Source: Acidiphilium sp. CAG:727
Lineage (GTDB): Bacteria; Bacillota; Clostridia; Christensenellales; Borkfalkiaceae
Direction: 5' to 3'
Length of the DNA stretch: 9,080 nucleotides
NCBI GenBank assembly: GCA_000437515.1
Contig: FR898414.1
Span: forward strand, 53,023-62,102
Below, one piece after another: positions 1 through 7,022 of this stretch. The notes beneath the pieces are model-generated. The model saw only the letters and a list, made by a program, of their open reading frames with translations, had not been told where the DNA came from and ran no database searches. A program made the translations under genes and the position numbers. Position 1 is the stretch's first letter; every line of letters starts with the position of its first letter.

Positions 1-1
1 G

Positions 2-601
2 AAGGCGGACCCTTTTCCCGAAGACACGTGCATACCCGCCGAGTGTGACGCCAAAATGCGCAACAGTTGGTTTTTCGATAACAATGAAGACACGCTTAAA
101 TCTTTGGATGAACTTTTCGGAATGTACGAAGCCTCCGTCGGCAACGGGTCTAATTTTCTTCTGAATATCTCGCCCGACGATCGCGGAAGGCTGCCCGAAG
201 CGGATAAAAACAGACTTCTGGAACTCGGCGAAAAAATCAGAAAATACGAAACTCCGACGGGCGGTTTCGGCAACGCGTATAAAGACGGCGAGAAAGAGTA
301 TTCGATCAAAGCCGCCGAATACGACATGCCGTGGGGAACGCGAGGTAAAAATCCGCAAGTTATAAACAGAATAGTTATCGAAGAGGATTTGACGGACGGA
401 CAAAACGTTAAAGCGTTTGACGTATATTTTTATCCGTCGGTATATAAAGACAGAAAATTACTCGTTTACCGCGGGGCAACGATCGGCAGAAAAACAATTT
501 GTCATATTCCCGCGATATACGCCTCGAAAATCACCGTCGAGATAACGGAGTCGGACGGCGAAGCGAAAATAAAATCCATCAAGACGTATAAGGTGAATTA
601 A
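2..601 (+). CDS. Alpha-L-fucosidase, GH29 family (C-terminal part, 5' truncated by window edge)
   Basis: The open frame runs from the window edge (first full codon at 2), so the N-terminal part is missing; the ATG at 56 is an internal methionine, not the start. About 199 residues are visible. They carry the late GH29 barrel signature PAECD (visible residues 12-16), then a WFF segment, then the block SVGNGSNFLLNISPDDRG, typical of the end of the GH29 catalytic barrel. The rest is the C-terminal beta-sandwich, with the family pattern IEEDLTDGQNV and GATIGRKTI. GH29 enzymes release terminal alpha-L-fucose by a retaining mechanism. The nucleophile Asp lies upstream of the window. The Glu of PAECD is a candidate acid/base by its position in some GH29 enzymes, which is inference. 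The stop at 599-601 is 1 bp from the next start, so the gene is translationally close-coupled to the GH1 gene. Family assignment is strong; subfamily and linkage specificity cannot be read from this part. Confidence 0.9.
   Translation, partial: KADPFPEDTCIPAECDAKMRNSWFFDNNEDTLKSLDELFGMYEASVGNGSNFLLNISPDDRGRLPEADKNRLLELGEKIRKYETPTGGFGNAYKDGEKEYSIKAAEYDMPWGTRGKNPQVINRIVIEEDLTDGQNVKAFDVYFYPSVYKDRKLLVYRGATIGRKTICHIPAIYASKITVEITESDGEAKIKSIKTYKVN
590..595 (+). promoter_or_regulatory. Ribosome binding site of the GH1 gene, inside the fucosidase coding end
   Basis: AAGGTG lies 7 nt before the ATG at 603 and is embedded in the last codons of the fucosidase gene. This supports the 603 start and close translational coupling of the two genes. 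Confidence 0.6.
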
Positions 602-602
602 A

Positions 603-1946
603 ATGAGTTTAAGTAAAGATTTCGTATGGGGCGCGGCAACCGCGGCGTTTCAGATAGAAGGCGCGTATAACGAGGGCGGAAGAGGACCGAGCATCTGGGA
701 TAGTCCTTATTCCGACGGTCACGTCGTCGGCAATATGAACGGCAACGTGGCGACCGATCACTATCATCGCTATAAAGAAGACGTAGCGTTAATGCAAAAA
801 ATGGGTCTTAAAAACTACCGTTTTTCGGTTAGTTGGTCAAGACTTATCAACGTAAAAACGGGAAAAATCAACGAAGACGGCAAGAAATTTTATCTCGATT
901 TGGTAAAGGAACTTAAAAACGCGCGTATCGAACCGTGGGTTACGATATACCACTGGGATTTGCCGATAGAATATCATGAAAAAGGCGGCTTTTTATGGGA
1001 CGGTATAAGCGACGTTTTTGCCTCCTACGCCGCTACGGTCGTAGACGTTTTCGGGGATAGCGTTAAAAATTATTTTATTTTCAACGAGCCGCAATGCGTT
1101 ATAGAAGAAGGGTACGTTTCCGGCAATCACGCTCCTTTTTTACGCCTTCCGCGTAAAGAAGTTTTCAAAGCGGCGCATAACGTGCTTTTATGTATAGGTA
1201 AAGCGGAAAAGGCTATGCGTAAAACCGCCGGACATAAATTGAATCTCGGATTTTCTCCGTGTTTCGCTCCTGCCGTTCCGACGGATAAGCGCGACGAAAA
1301 AGTCGTCGAAGAGTATCAATTTACTCCGAACGGCGAATTTTACGACGGTTGTTACTTTACCGACGCCGTTATTAAAGGTAAATTCCCGGATAATTATAAA
1401 AAATGGTTCGATGAGAACGATTATTATCCGTCCGACGAAGATTTGAAGATAATCAAATGCGATCTTGATTTTTTCGGCTTTAATTTTTATCGCGGATTTT
1501 TCGTTAAAAATACCGAAAAAGGCATAAAAAGAATGCCGATTTCACCGACAGACGATCTTACCGCTATGGACTGGCAGGTTACGCCCGAAGCGATTGAATA
1601 CGTAGCGAAATATTATTACGAAAGGTATCGTTTGCCGCTTATCGTCGCCGAAAACGGAGTGGCTATATCCGAATGGAAAACTCTCGACGGCAGCATACCC
1701 GACTATATGCGTATCGATTATATGAAAAGGCATATCGATGCGATAAAGAAAATAGCCGAAAAGTATTCGGTTATCGGGTATTTCTATTGGACGCTTTTAG
1801 ATAATTTCGAATGGTCGCTCGGTTACACCAGACGTTTCGGACTTATTTACGTCGATTATAAAACTCAGGAAAGAACGCTTAAAAAGAGCGCGTATTGGTA
1901 TAAAAAAGTAATCGAAACTAACGGAGAAACGGATTTCGAGGTATAA
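603..1946 (+). CDS. Beta-glucosidase, glycoside hydrolase family 1
   Basis: A complete 447-residue protein, the usual size for single-domain GH1. The family signatures are in order: FVWGAATAAFQIEGA (residues 7-21, Gln17 in the -1 subsite), YHWDLP (116-121), FNEP (160-163) with acid/base Glu162, GFNFYRG (292-298), VAENGV (348-353) with nucleophile Glu350, and the end motif YWTLLDNFEW (395-404) followed by GYTRRFGLIYVDY. Glu403-Trp404 is the pattern of enzymes that act on unphosphorylated sugars; the Ser/Lys/Tyr set of 6-phospho-beta-glucosidases is absent, so uptake by PTS is not implied. The reaction is retaining hydrolysis of beta-glucosides, possibly also beta-galactosides or fucosides, since GH1 is often broad. 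There is no signal peptide, so it is probably cytoplasmic, acting on imported oligosaccharides. It sits between the fucosidase (1 bp gap) and the phosphorylase (18 bp gap) in one operon. The start is fixed by the RBS and the family N-terminus. Confidence 0.95.
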   Translation: MSLSKDFVWGAATAAFQIEGAYNEGGRGPSIWDSPYSDGHVVGNMNGNVATDHYHRYKEDVALMQKMGLKNYRFSVSWSRLINVKTGKINEDGKKFYLDLVKELKNARIEPWVTIYHWDLPIEYHEKGGFLWDGISDVFASYAATVVDVFGDSVKNYFIFNEPQCVIEEGYVSGNHAPFLRLPRKEVFKAAHNVLLCIGKAEKAMRKTAGHKLNLGFSPCFAPAVPTDKRDEKVVEEYQFTPNGEFYDGCYFTDAVIKGKFPDNYKKWFDENDYYPSDEDLKIIKCDLDFFGFNFYRGFFVKNTEKGIKRMPISPTDDLTAMDWQVTPEAIEYVAKYYYERYRLPLIVAENGVAISEWKTLDGSIPDYMRIDYMKRHIDAIKKIAEKYSVIGYFYWTLLDNFEWSLGYTRRFGLIYVDYKTQERTLKKSAYWYKKVIETNGETDFEV

Positions 1947-1965
1947 TTAAAGAGGTATAATTAAA
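1938..1965 (+). repeat. Perfect 14-bp tandem duplication across the GH1/GH94 gene junction
   Basis: The unit GAGGTATAATTAAA occurs twice back to back (1938-1951 and 1952-1965). The first copy holds the last codons and stop (TAA, 1944-1946) of the GH1 gene. The second supplies the AGAGG ribosome binding site (1951-1955) and the first base of the GH94 ATG. Collapsing the duplication would leave the GH1 stop 4 nt before the ATG with the same RBS, so the duplication looks like a recent slippage event that loosened the spacing without harming either gene. Confidence 0.85.
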
Positions 1966-4430
1966 TGAACGATTTCGAAAAGATAATAGACGCTGTCAAG
2001 GCGTTGAAAGCGAGTGATGAGTCGAGAAAAGAAGGTAAACTTCCTTCCGGCAGTTATTTTTTGAATAAAGACGACGTCGTGTGCTTTCCGCGCGATTTCG
2101 GCGACGCGAGAAGACCGTATTCGTGCGACGGGTTGATACTTTGGGCGTATTCTTCGGGCAATATAAAAATCGAAGAAAGCACTTTTACCGTAACCGAAGA
2201 TTTCGACCGCGGAGCGCAGCCTAAAACGGCGTTTTATTTCGGCAAGGCAGCCGACGGCGAATATATTCCGATTTCCGTAAGCGGGGTCGGGATAAATGAC
2301 CGCGAAAAGAACGTTGAAAGGTATTGCGTTTACACAGACGGCGGTGCGTATTATATCGCCGAAAGCGAAAACCTTATCGGCGGACTGAAAAGTTTCGTTG
2401 ACGAAAATAAAAACGTTCGTTTCGACGTATGGGTTAAAAATAAATCCGCAAAGACCGAAAAAACGTATATATCGGCATATTTCGATTTGCTTCTTAAACG
2501 TAAACCGAACGAGGGGTTCGAGGATAAATGGTACAGACTGGTCGAAACGACTGACGACGGATTTTCTATCCACGTCACGGAATATTTAGACCGTACCACT
2601 TGTCTTAACCATTACGCCTACGTAAAGCGAATATGTGATAAAAAGACTTATTCGACCACTTCCGCTACGAACTTCAAAGGCAGACAACACGCTTCGCTGC
2701 CATCAGCCAAATCGCTTAAAACGGGCGTAATAGATAATCCGAAAAGTAAAACTTTATTTACCGAGGCGGGCGTAGAGGCCGACTTAACGCCGCTCGAATT
2801 AAAAGCGGGCGAAAGTGCGGCAATTACTTATCTCGTTGCGATTTCGGATTCCAAAGAAAAGTGCGCGTCGCATTCGTGTTCAAACCCGCAAACGAAAAGG
2901 GAATATAACGATACGTTCGGGAATATACCCGAAGTCAATCTTGCGGGTAATCCGTACGGCGTCAGCGATTTTGCGTTTTCTTCGTTCGTCAGAAGCGTAA
3001 TGAAGCAGACCGAATTCTGCGCAAGGTCGAAGAACTACGCGGGCGCTCTCATAGGCGTAAGAGATATATTCCAACAACTCGAAGCCGCGCTTATCTGGAT
3101 ACCCGAATACACCCGTAAAAAAATAGTCGAAGCCCTGAATTTTATCGGCGACGACGGGCGCGCCCCGAGGCAATATTCTTACCCCGACAATCCGAGCGTT
3201 TTACCCGAAATGGATTTACGCGAATTTATCGATCAGGGCGTATGGGTTATTTCTACGGTTTACACGTACTTGTCTTTTACCGGCGATTATACGATATTGG
3301 ACGAGGTTTGCGGTTACTATAAATTCAGCGGCAACAAAGTGGATTTTTCAGACCGCAGAGATACGGTTCTGGATCACCTTATTGCGATTACCGATTTTCT
3401 CGTTTCTGCAATCGACGTAGAAACCGGTTGTCTTCGCGCGCTTTACGGCGACTGGAACGACGCTCTCGACGGGCTCGGTAAGACCAAGGACGAAAATAAA
3501 AAATTCGGCAGCGGCGTTTCGGTTATGGCTACCATGCAACTTTATAAAAATCTCGGCGAAATTACGGAGATTATCGAAAAGTGCGGCAAGTACGCAGAAA
3601 AAATCGAGAGTTACGCGAAGGTAAAACGAAATATTGAAAACGGTGTGGAAAAATACGCCATCGTCGAAAAAGACGGAATCAAAAAAATCGTACACGGTTG
3701 GGGCGACAAATTGTCGTTCAAAGTGGGTAGTTTTTGCGATAACGACGGTTTATCGAGAGACAGCGCGACTTCCGACGCGTTTTTCGTTCTGTCGGGGATG
3801 ATTGAAAAATTCCCGGAAATGAAGGAGCAAATAATCGCCGCGTATAAACGACTTGATTCTAAATACGGCATAAAGACTTTCGAACCGTATTTTGCGCCTG
3901 ATAATAAAGAGGTCGGAAGAATTACGCATTTACCGAAAGGCACGGCAGAAAACGCGGCGACTTATATTCACGCAACGCTTTTTGCGATATGGTCGCTTTT
4001 CAACGTCGGCGAAGACGAAGAAGCATGGAAACAGATAGGCAAAATTTTACCTCTCACTCATGATTTTATATCTACTACGCCTTTCGTTATGCCTAACTCT
4101 TATATTTACAACGAAGAATACGGCTTCGACGGAGAATCTATGAGCGATTGGTTTACGGGCAGCGGGTGCGTGCTTGTAAAGGTTCTTTTCTTCTGCGTAT
4201 TCGGCGTAAAGGCAAACCTTGACGGGCTTACCGTAAACCCGCCGAAAGAAATACCTTTCAAAGAAATGAGTACCGAAATACGCGTAAAAGGCGGCATATT
4301 GCATATAGTTTATAAAAAGACTTCCGTCGGACGACGCAAAATACTCGTGAACGGAATCGAAGTAAAATCGGTCGTTTTAACCAACGCCGACGTTTGCGGT
4401 AAAACCTTAAAAATCGAGATTTCGGAATAA
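1965..4430 (+). CDS. GH94-type glycoside phosphorylase (cellobiose/beta-glucan phosphorylase-like)
   Basis: An 821-residue protein with the GH94-superfamily order: N-terminal beta-sandwich (about 1-300), helical linker, (alpha/alpha)6 catalytic barrel (about 330-750) and a short C-terminal beta sheet. Visible motifs are GVRDIFQQLEAAL (364-376, the phosphate-side GxRD motif), LYGDWNDALDG (493-503) with Asp496 as the expected general acid, ENAATYIHAT (662-671) with a phosphate-binding His669, and DWFTGSG (728-734), matching the family W-x-T-G phosphate loop. LDGLTVNPP (752-760) matches the family GL-x-(I/V)-x-P turn. Such enzymes split beta-glucosides with phosphate, giving alpha-sugar-1-phosphate and saving ATP. 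There is no signal peptide, so it is probably cytoplasmic. It follows the GH1 gene in the operon, suggesting parallel hydrolytic and phosphorolytic use of the same imported glycan. It is clearly diverged from classical cellobiose phosphorylase, and the related GH149 or GH161 beta-1,3-glucan phosphorylases are alternatives. Superfamily is secure; the acceptor and linkage are not. Confidence 0.85.
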   Translation: MNDFEKIIDAVKALKASDESRKEGKLPSGSYFLNKDDVVCFPRDFGDARRPYSCDGLILWAYSSGNIKIEESTFTVTEDFDRGAQPKTAFYFGKAADGEYIPISVSGVGINDREKNVERYCVYTDGGAYYIAESENLIGGLKSFVDENKNVRFDVWVKNKSAKTEKTYISAYFDLLLKRKPNEGFEDKWYRLVETTDDGFSIHVTEYLDRTTCLNHYAYVKRICDKKTYSTTSATNFKGRQHASLPSAKSLKTGVIDNPKSKTLFTEAGVEADLTPLELKAGESAAITYLVAISDSKEKCASHSCSNPQTKREYNDTFGNIPEVNLAGNPYGVSDFAFSSFVRSVMKQTEFCARSKNYAGALIGVRDIFQQLEAALIWIPEYTRKKIVEALNFIGDDGRAPRQYSYPDNPSVLPEMDLREFIDQGVWVISTVYTYLSFTGDYTILDEVCGYYKFSGNKVDFSDRRDTVLDHLIAITDFLVSAIDVETGCLRALYGDWNDALDGLGKTKDENKKFGSGVSVMATMQLYKNLGEITEIIEKCGKYAEKIESYAKVKRNIENGVEKYAIVEKDGIKKIVHGWGDKLSFKVGSFCDNDGLSRDSATSDAFFVLSGMIEKFPEMKEQIIAAYKRLDSKYGIKTFEPYFAPDNKEVGRITHLPKGTAENAATYIHATLFAIWSLFNVGEDEEAWKQIGKILPLTHDFISTTPFVMPNSYIYNEEYGFDGESMSDWFTGSGCVLVKVLFFCVFGVKANLDGLTVNPPKEIPFKEMSTEIRVKGGILHIVYKKTSVGRRKILVNGIEVKSVVLTNADVCGKTLKIEISE

Positions 4431-4474
4431 AAGTAAACGTAAAGACGATTTATATATTTTCACGTTCGTTTTTA

Positions 4475-4503
4475 TGGACAACACCGTTAAAAAGTGGTAA
4501 AAA
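4475..4503 (+). promoter_or_regulatory. Weak candidate SigA promoter for the lipoprotein gene
   Basis: TGGACA (4475-4480, 5 of 6 to the -35 consensus) is 17 bp upstream of TAAAAA (4498-4503, 4 of 6 to the -10 consensus). The 6-bp inverted repeat at 4482-4512 overlaps it and could be an operator. If used, transcription would begin near 4510 and the leader would contain all the chained hairpins. The -10 is poor and the region is A-rich, so chance is a real possibility. Confidence 0.25.
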
Positions 4504-4548
4504 AATACGGTGGCAGGTAAAAATTAAAAAATCAGAAAGGGGTACCCC

Positions 4549-4590
4549 TTTCTCGTCTTCGACGAGAAATCGCCTTAATTGCGGTTTTTT
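4549..4590 (+). terminator. Probable intrinsic terminator of the fucosidase-GH1-GH94 operon, with an overlapping hairpin
   Basis: Two hairpins overlap here. TTTCTCGTC (4549-4557) pairs with GACGAGAAA (4561-4569) over a 3-nt loop. AAATCGC (4567-4573) pairs with GCGGTTT (4581-4587, one G-U pair) over a 7-nt loop and ends in a six-T run (4585-4590), the usual form of an intrinsic terminator. The first hairpin also shares TTTCT with the palindrome at 4534-4553, so the structures compete. It is about 120 bp after the phosphorylase stop, with no gene between. Confidence 0.55.
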
Positions 4591-4641
4591 AATAAACAAT
4601 AAGTTCAAAACGCCGACAGGCGATTGAAAAATATACTAAAT

Positions 4642-4647
4642 AAGGAG
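4642..4647 (+). promoter_or_regulatory. Ribosome binding site of the lipoprotein gene
   Basis: AAGGAG, a near-perfect Shine-Dalgarno sequence, lies 11 nt before the ATG at 4659 and fixes that start, which is directly followed by a signal peptide. Confidence 0.75.
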
Positions 4648-4658
4648 ATAAAAATCCG

Positions 4659-6863
4659 ATGAAACAAAGAGGCAAAAAGACAATCGTTTGCGTATTGCTT
4701 TGCGTTCTGGTTTGTATGGTTTCGGCGTTCGCGCTCGCAGGCTGTAAAAAAACCGAAGCGCCGAAAAAGTACAGCGTTATTTTTATGAACGGCGATACGC
4801 AGATAAGCGAACAGACGGTAGAGGCGAACAAAGAGGCGGTTAAACCCGCAGACCCGACCAAAGAATCCAGCGTAAGCACGGTTTATACTTTTGCGGGTTG
4901 GGCTTTGACGGCAGACGGAGAAGTCGTAACCGATTTCACGATAAAAGCCGATACGACTTTTTACGCCGTATATACGCCTTCGACGAGAAAGTATACCGTT
5001 AAATTTATGGACGGAGAAAATCAACTTTCTTCCGCCGACGTAGATTACGACGCGCAGGCGACCAAACCCGCCGACCCGACCAAAGCGGCAGACGCAAAGT
5101 ATACCTATACTTTTGCGGGCTGGGCTTTGACGGCAGACGGCGACGCGGTAACCGACTTTAAGGTTACGGGCGACGTTACCTACTACGCGGTATATACTTC
5201 GGTAGTGAATAAGTACGACGTTAAGTTTATGCTTGACGGCGAACAAATCGGGGCGCCCCAGAATATTGATTACGATACCGCGCCGACCATGCCCGAAACG
5301 CCGACGAAGGCTGCGACTGCGGAATACACTTATACGTTTGCAGGTTGGTATACCGCAGCCGAAGGCGGCGAAAAAGTCACCGATTTCACCGTTAAAGCGA
5401 ACGCGACTTACTATGCGCATTTCACTTCGACCGTTAACAAATACGACGTTAAGTTTATGTCCGAAGGTCAGCAGGTCGGCGAAACTCAGAGCGTAGAATA
5501 CGACGCTAAGGCTACTAAACCCGCAAACCCGACGAAAACGGGCGACGCCCAATATTCTTACGATTTCGAGGGTTGGTACAACGCGGCGGAAGGCGGCGAA
5601 AAGGTAGAAGACTTTACCGTAAAGGGTAACGCAACTTATTACGCAAGATATACTCGCAGAGTGAATAAGTACACCGTTAAGATAATCGACGGCAACGGGG
5701 CAGACCTTTCCGAAACGAGTATGGAATACGGTTCGATCGTCGAACTTCCCGCCCCGACGGAAATCACCGGTAAGTATTTCGTCGAATGGAGAGATGCCGA
5801 CGACATCGTCTGGAAGGAAGACAGCACCGTAAAAGGTAACGTTACGCTTCACCCGTTCTATAAGGAATACGGTCTTGTCGTGGACGAATCGTTCTATCAG
5901 AGAGATAAATCCGACTTTACCGTAACTGCTTCCGAAGAAGCCGTTCCCCTCGGATATAAAACCGTTTGGACGACTTTTACTACAAAAAATTATATTCACG
6001 GCGGCTCGTATTCGAAAATTGTATTATCGAATTATGCCCAGGTCCGATTCGCAATCAAAACCGACGGTAATTTCTTCTTAAACGGTAAATCGACAAATGC
6101 AACTCACGATTGGTTATTTTTCGAACTTGTTCAGAATGAAGATTTAACGTGGAAAACTACGGTAACTAACGCATTAGGAGAAGTTGTTTATGCCCCTGAT
6201 AACCTTAGCGGGGCAAGAAGCGACGGTGGTTATGTCAATCAAGCACTTAATAGTATTCTGTTCGGAATCCCGACAGGGTTTTATCCCCAAAATCCCGCTA
6301 CCGATGAAACGATGAATATTTACTTTACAGAAGTTCGCGGAACGCTGAAAAAGTCTGCGGTAGAAGGCGTAAAGGTTGACGAAAGCGTTTATAACGTAAA
6401 TAAACTTAACATGACGAAGGTGACGGATTATGCCGTTGCAGGTTATGAAACCGTAATGACGTATACTCATACGGGGTCTAACAGTATTCACGGAATGAAT
6501 TATTCGGCAGTAGATTTACGAGGGTATTCTGAAATCCATTTTGCATTCAGATCTTCGTATGGTTTCAACTTCAATAACGTAGTGTCGAGTTACGATCGTG
6601 ATTGGATGTATTTTACGCTTACGCAAAACGATGACGAAACGTGGAACCTGACGGCGACAAAGGCAGACGGAACGGTCATTGCGACGCAGAACAACTTGCT
6701 CGCAAATAAAGCCGAACTCGGTGCTTCTTATACTCCGTATGCGTTAAACGCAATTCTGTACGGTATTCCGTCCACCGGGCTTTACCCGAACAAATCGGAT
6801 TCTCTAAGCGAGTTGACGGTCTGGACTACGGAAATTCGCGGAACGCTTAAAGCGGGTGCGTAA
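4659..6863 (+). CDS. Surface lipoprotein with InlB/Flg_new-type repeats and a duplicated unknown C-terminal domain
   Basis: A 734-residue protein. Residues 1-29 form a lipoprotein signal peptide: basic start (KQRGKK), hydrophobic core, and lipobox LAGC with Cys29 as the lipidated residue, so it should be anchored on the outer face of the membrane. Residues 37-110, 111-184, 185-260 and 261-336 are four clear copies of the Listeria-Bacteroides (InlB B-repeat, Flg_new) beta-grasp-like unit, each running KY-x-V-x-F through (F)xGW to T-(F/Y)-Y-A. A fifth diverged copy covers about 337-404. There is no LRR domain, LPXTG or other internalin feature. Residues 405-565 and 568-731 are two copies of a domain I do not recognise (separate entry). 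Repeats of this type usually serve as extracellular stalks, so the terminal pair would be the displayed, possibly ligand-binding, part; that is inference. The gene has its own RBS and a strong terminator, and lies between two glycoside-enzyme units, which fits a glycan- or wall-related role. Membrane localisation is well supported; function is not. Confidence 0.88.
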   Translation: MKQRGKKTIVCVLLCVLVCMVSAFALAGCKKTEAPKKYSVIFMNGDTQISEQTVEANKEAVKPADPTKESSVSTVYTFAGWALTADGEVVTDFTIKADTTFYAVYTPSTRKYTVKFMDGENQLSSADVDYDAQATKPADPTKAADAKYTYTFAGWALTADGDAVTDFKVTGDVTYYAVYTSVVNKYDVKFMLDGEQIGAPQNIDYDTAPTMPETPTKAATAEYTYTFAGWYTAAEGGEKVTDFTVKANATYYAHFTSTVNKYDVKFMSEGQQVGETQSVEYDAKATKPANPTKTGDAQYSYDFEGWYNAAEGGEKVEDFTVKGNATYYARYTRRVNKYTVKIIDGNGADLSETSMEYGSIVELPAPTEITGKYFVEWRDADDIVWKEDSTVKGNVTLHPFYKEYGLVVDESFYQRDKSDFTVTASEEAVPLGYKTVWTTFTTKNYIHGGSYSKIVLSNYAQVRFAIKTDGNFFLNGKSTNATHDWLFFELVQNEDLTWKTTVTNALGEVVYAPDNLSGARSDGGYVNQALNSILFGIPTGFYPQNPATDETMNIYFTEVRGTLKKSAVEGVKVDESVYNVNKLNMTKVTDYAVAGYETVMTYTHTGSNSIHGMNYSAVDLRGYSEIHFAFRSSYGFNFNNVVSSYDRDWMYFTLTQNDDETWNLTATKADGTVIATQNNLLANKAELGASYTPYALNAILYGIPSTGLYPNKSDSLSELTVWTTEIRGTLKAGA
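4767..5870 (+). repeat. Five tandem InlB/Flg_new-type coding repeats
   Basis: Units lie at 4767-4988, 4989-5210, 5211-5438, 5439-5666 and, diverged, 5667-5870, each about 220-230 bp. Units 1 and 2 share the variant FAGWALTADG, while units 3 and 4 share GWY-x-AAEGGEKV, so the array seems to have grown by pairwise duplication: 1 with 2, and 3 with 4. DNA identity is high around the shared motifs but not perfect, so it is an old array rather than an active slippage tract. Confidence 0.85.
5871..6851 (+). repeat. Tandem duplication encoding two unknown ~160-residue domains
   Basis: Copy A is encoded by 5871-6353 (residues 405-565) and copy B by 6360-6851 (568-731). Matched positions include VDES-(F/V)-Y near the start, GY-(K/E)-TV, IHG-x-x-YS, DW-x-(F/Y)-F, L-x-QN-(E/D)-D, TW, a G-x-V turn, ALN-x-IL-(F/Y)-GIP, G-x-YP, and the closing TE-(V/I)-RGTLK. 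The alternating pattern and conserved aromatics suggest a beta-sandwich of carbohydrate-binding-module style. No family is recognised and no ligand is claimed. Confidence 0.8.
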
Positions 6864-6896
6864 TACGTATCTTTAAGTCGTTAGTAACGATTATTT

Positions 6897-6943
6897 TTAC
6901 CGCCCGAACGGGTTTGACACTCGTTCGGGCGGTAATTTTATTT
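6897..6943 (+). terminator. Strong intrinsic terminator after the lipoprotein gene
   Basis: TTACCGCCCGAACG (6897-6910) pairs perfectly with CGTTCGGGCGGTAA (6922-6935); three more inner pairs (one G-U) leave a 5-nt loop. The hairpin is followed by TTTTATTT. It begins 33 bp after the lipoprotein stop and isolates that gene from the next promoter. Confidence 0.93.
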
Positions 6944-6960
6944 ATACGCATATTTTACTA

Positions 6961-6989
6961 TTTACAAAATCTATGAAAAGTGATATAAT
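6961..6989 (+). promoter_or_regulatory. Consensus SigA promoter for the GHL6-like gene
   Basis: TTTACA (6961-6966, 5 of 6) and a perfect TATAAT (6984-6989) are separated by exactly 17 bp, and TG at 6981-6982 gives an extended -10. Transcription should begin near 6996, leaving a short leader of about 27 nt. I see no obvious cre site or operator palindrome beside it, so the gene may be constitutive or controlled by an unrecognised site. Confidence 0.85.
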
Positions 6990-7008
6990 AATTTCGTTAT
7001 ATCGGCAT

Positions 7009-7014
7009 AGGCGG
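7009..7014 (+). promoter_or_regulatory. Ribosome binding site of the GHL6-like gene
   Basis: AGGCGG, one mismatch from AGGAGG, lies 8 nt before the ATG at 7023 and supports that start. Confidence 0.6.
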
Positions 7015-7022
7015 TAATATAT

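Larger units (their letters stand above)
4431..4658 (+). other. Non-coding spacer with inverted repeats between the phosphorylase and lipoprotein genes
   Basis: This 228-bp AT-rich stretch holds no convincing gene on either strand. It contains a 6-bp inverted repeat CACCGT/ACGGTG (4482-4487 and 4507-4512), then a 20-bp perfect palindrome AGAAAGGGGTACCCCTTTCT (4534-4553), then two overlapping hairpins (separate entry), and finally the lipoprotein RBS. On the minus strand the palindrome is also followed by a T-rich tract, so it could work in both directions. Confidence 0.7.

Noticed and set aside
56..601. Treating the ATG at 56 as the start of a complete small protein
   Set aside because: The frame is open to the window edge and upstream residues (PAECD) belong to the GH29 signature that continues directly into this segment.
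1947..2573. Minus-strand open frames opposite the phosphorylase gene
   Set aside because: They lie wholly inside a well-supported GH94-type gene on the other strand, and their translations show no family motif.
4604..4637. A possible promoter TTCAAA ... TATACT just before the lipoprotein RBS
   Set aside because: The spacing is 22 bp, too long, and the start site would fall on the RBS itself.
4767..5666. Regularly spaced repeats that could suggest a CRISPR or satellite array
   Set aside because: The units are about 220-230 bp, in frame, and encode a known protein repeat; there are no short identical repeats with unique spacers.
4605..5999. A long minus-strand open frame (464 codons) opposite the lipoprotein gene
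   Set aside because: It is the antisense shadow of the repeat region: its length follows from the repeated codons of the + strand gene. It has no RBS, lacks recognisable domains, and is low-complexity in Arg/Phe/Gly/Val. The + strand frame has a signal peptide, known repeats and an RBS.
4659..6863. Calling the lipoprotein an internalin virulence factor because of its InlB-type repeats
   Set aside because: No leucine-rich repeats, cap domain, LPXTG or GW modules are visible. This repeat type is widespread in surface proteins of non-pathogenic Clostridia and Bacteroides.
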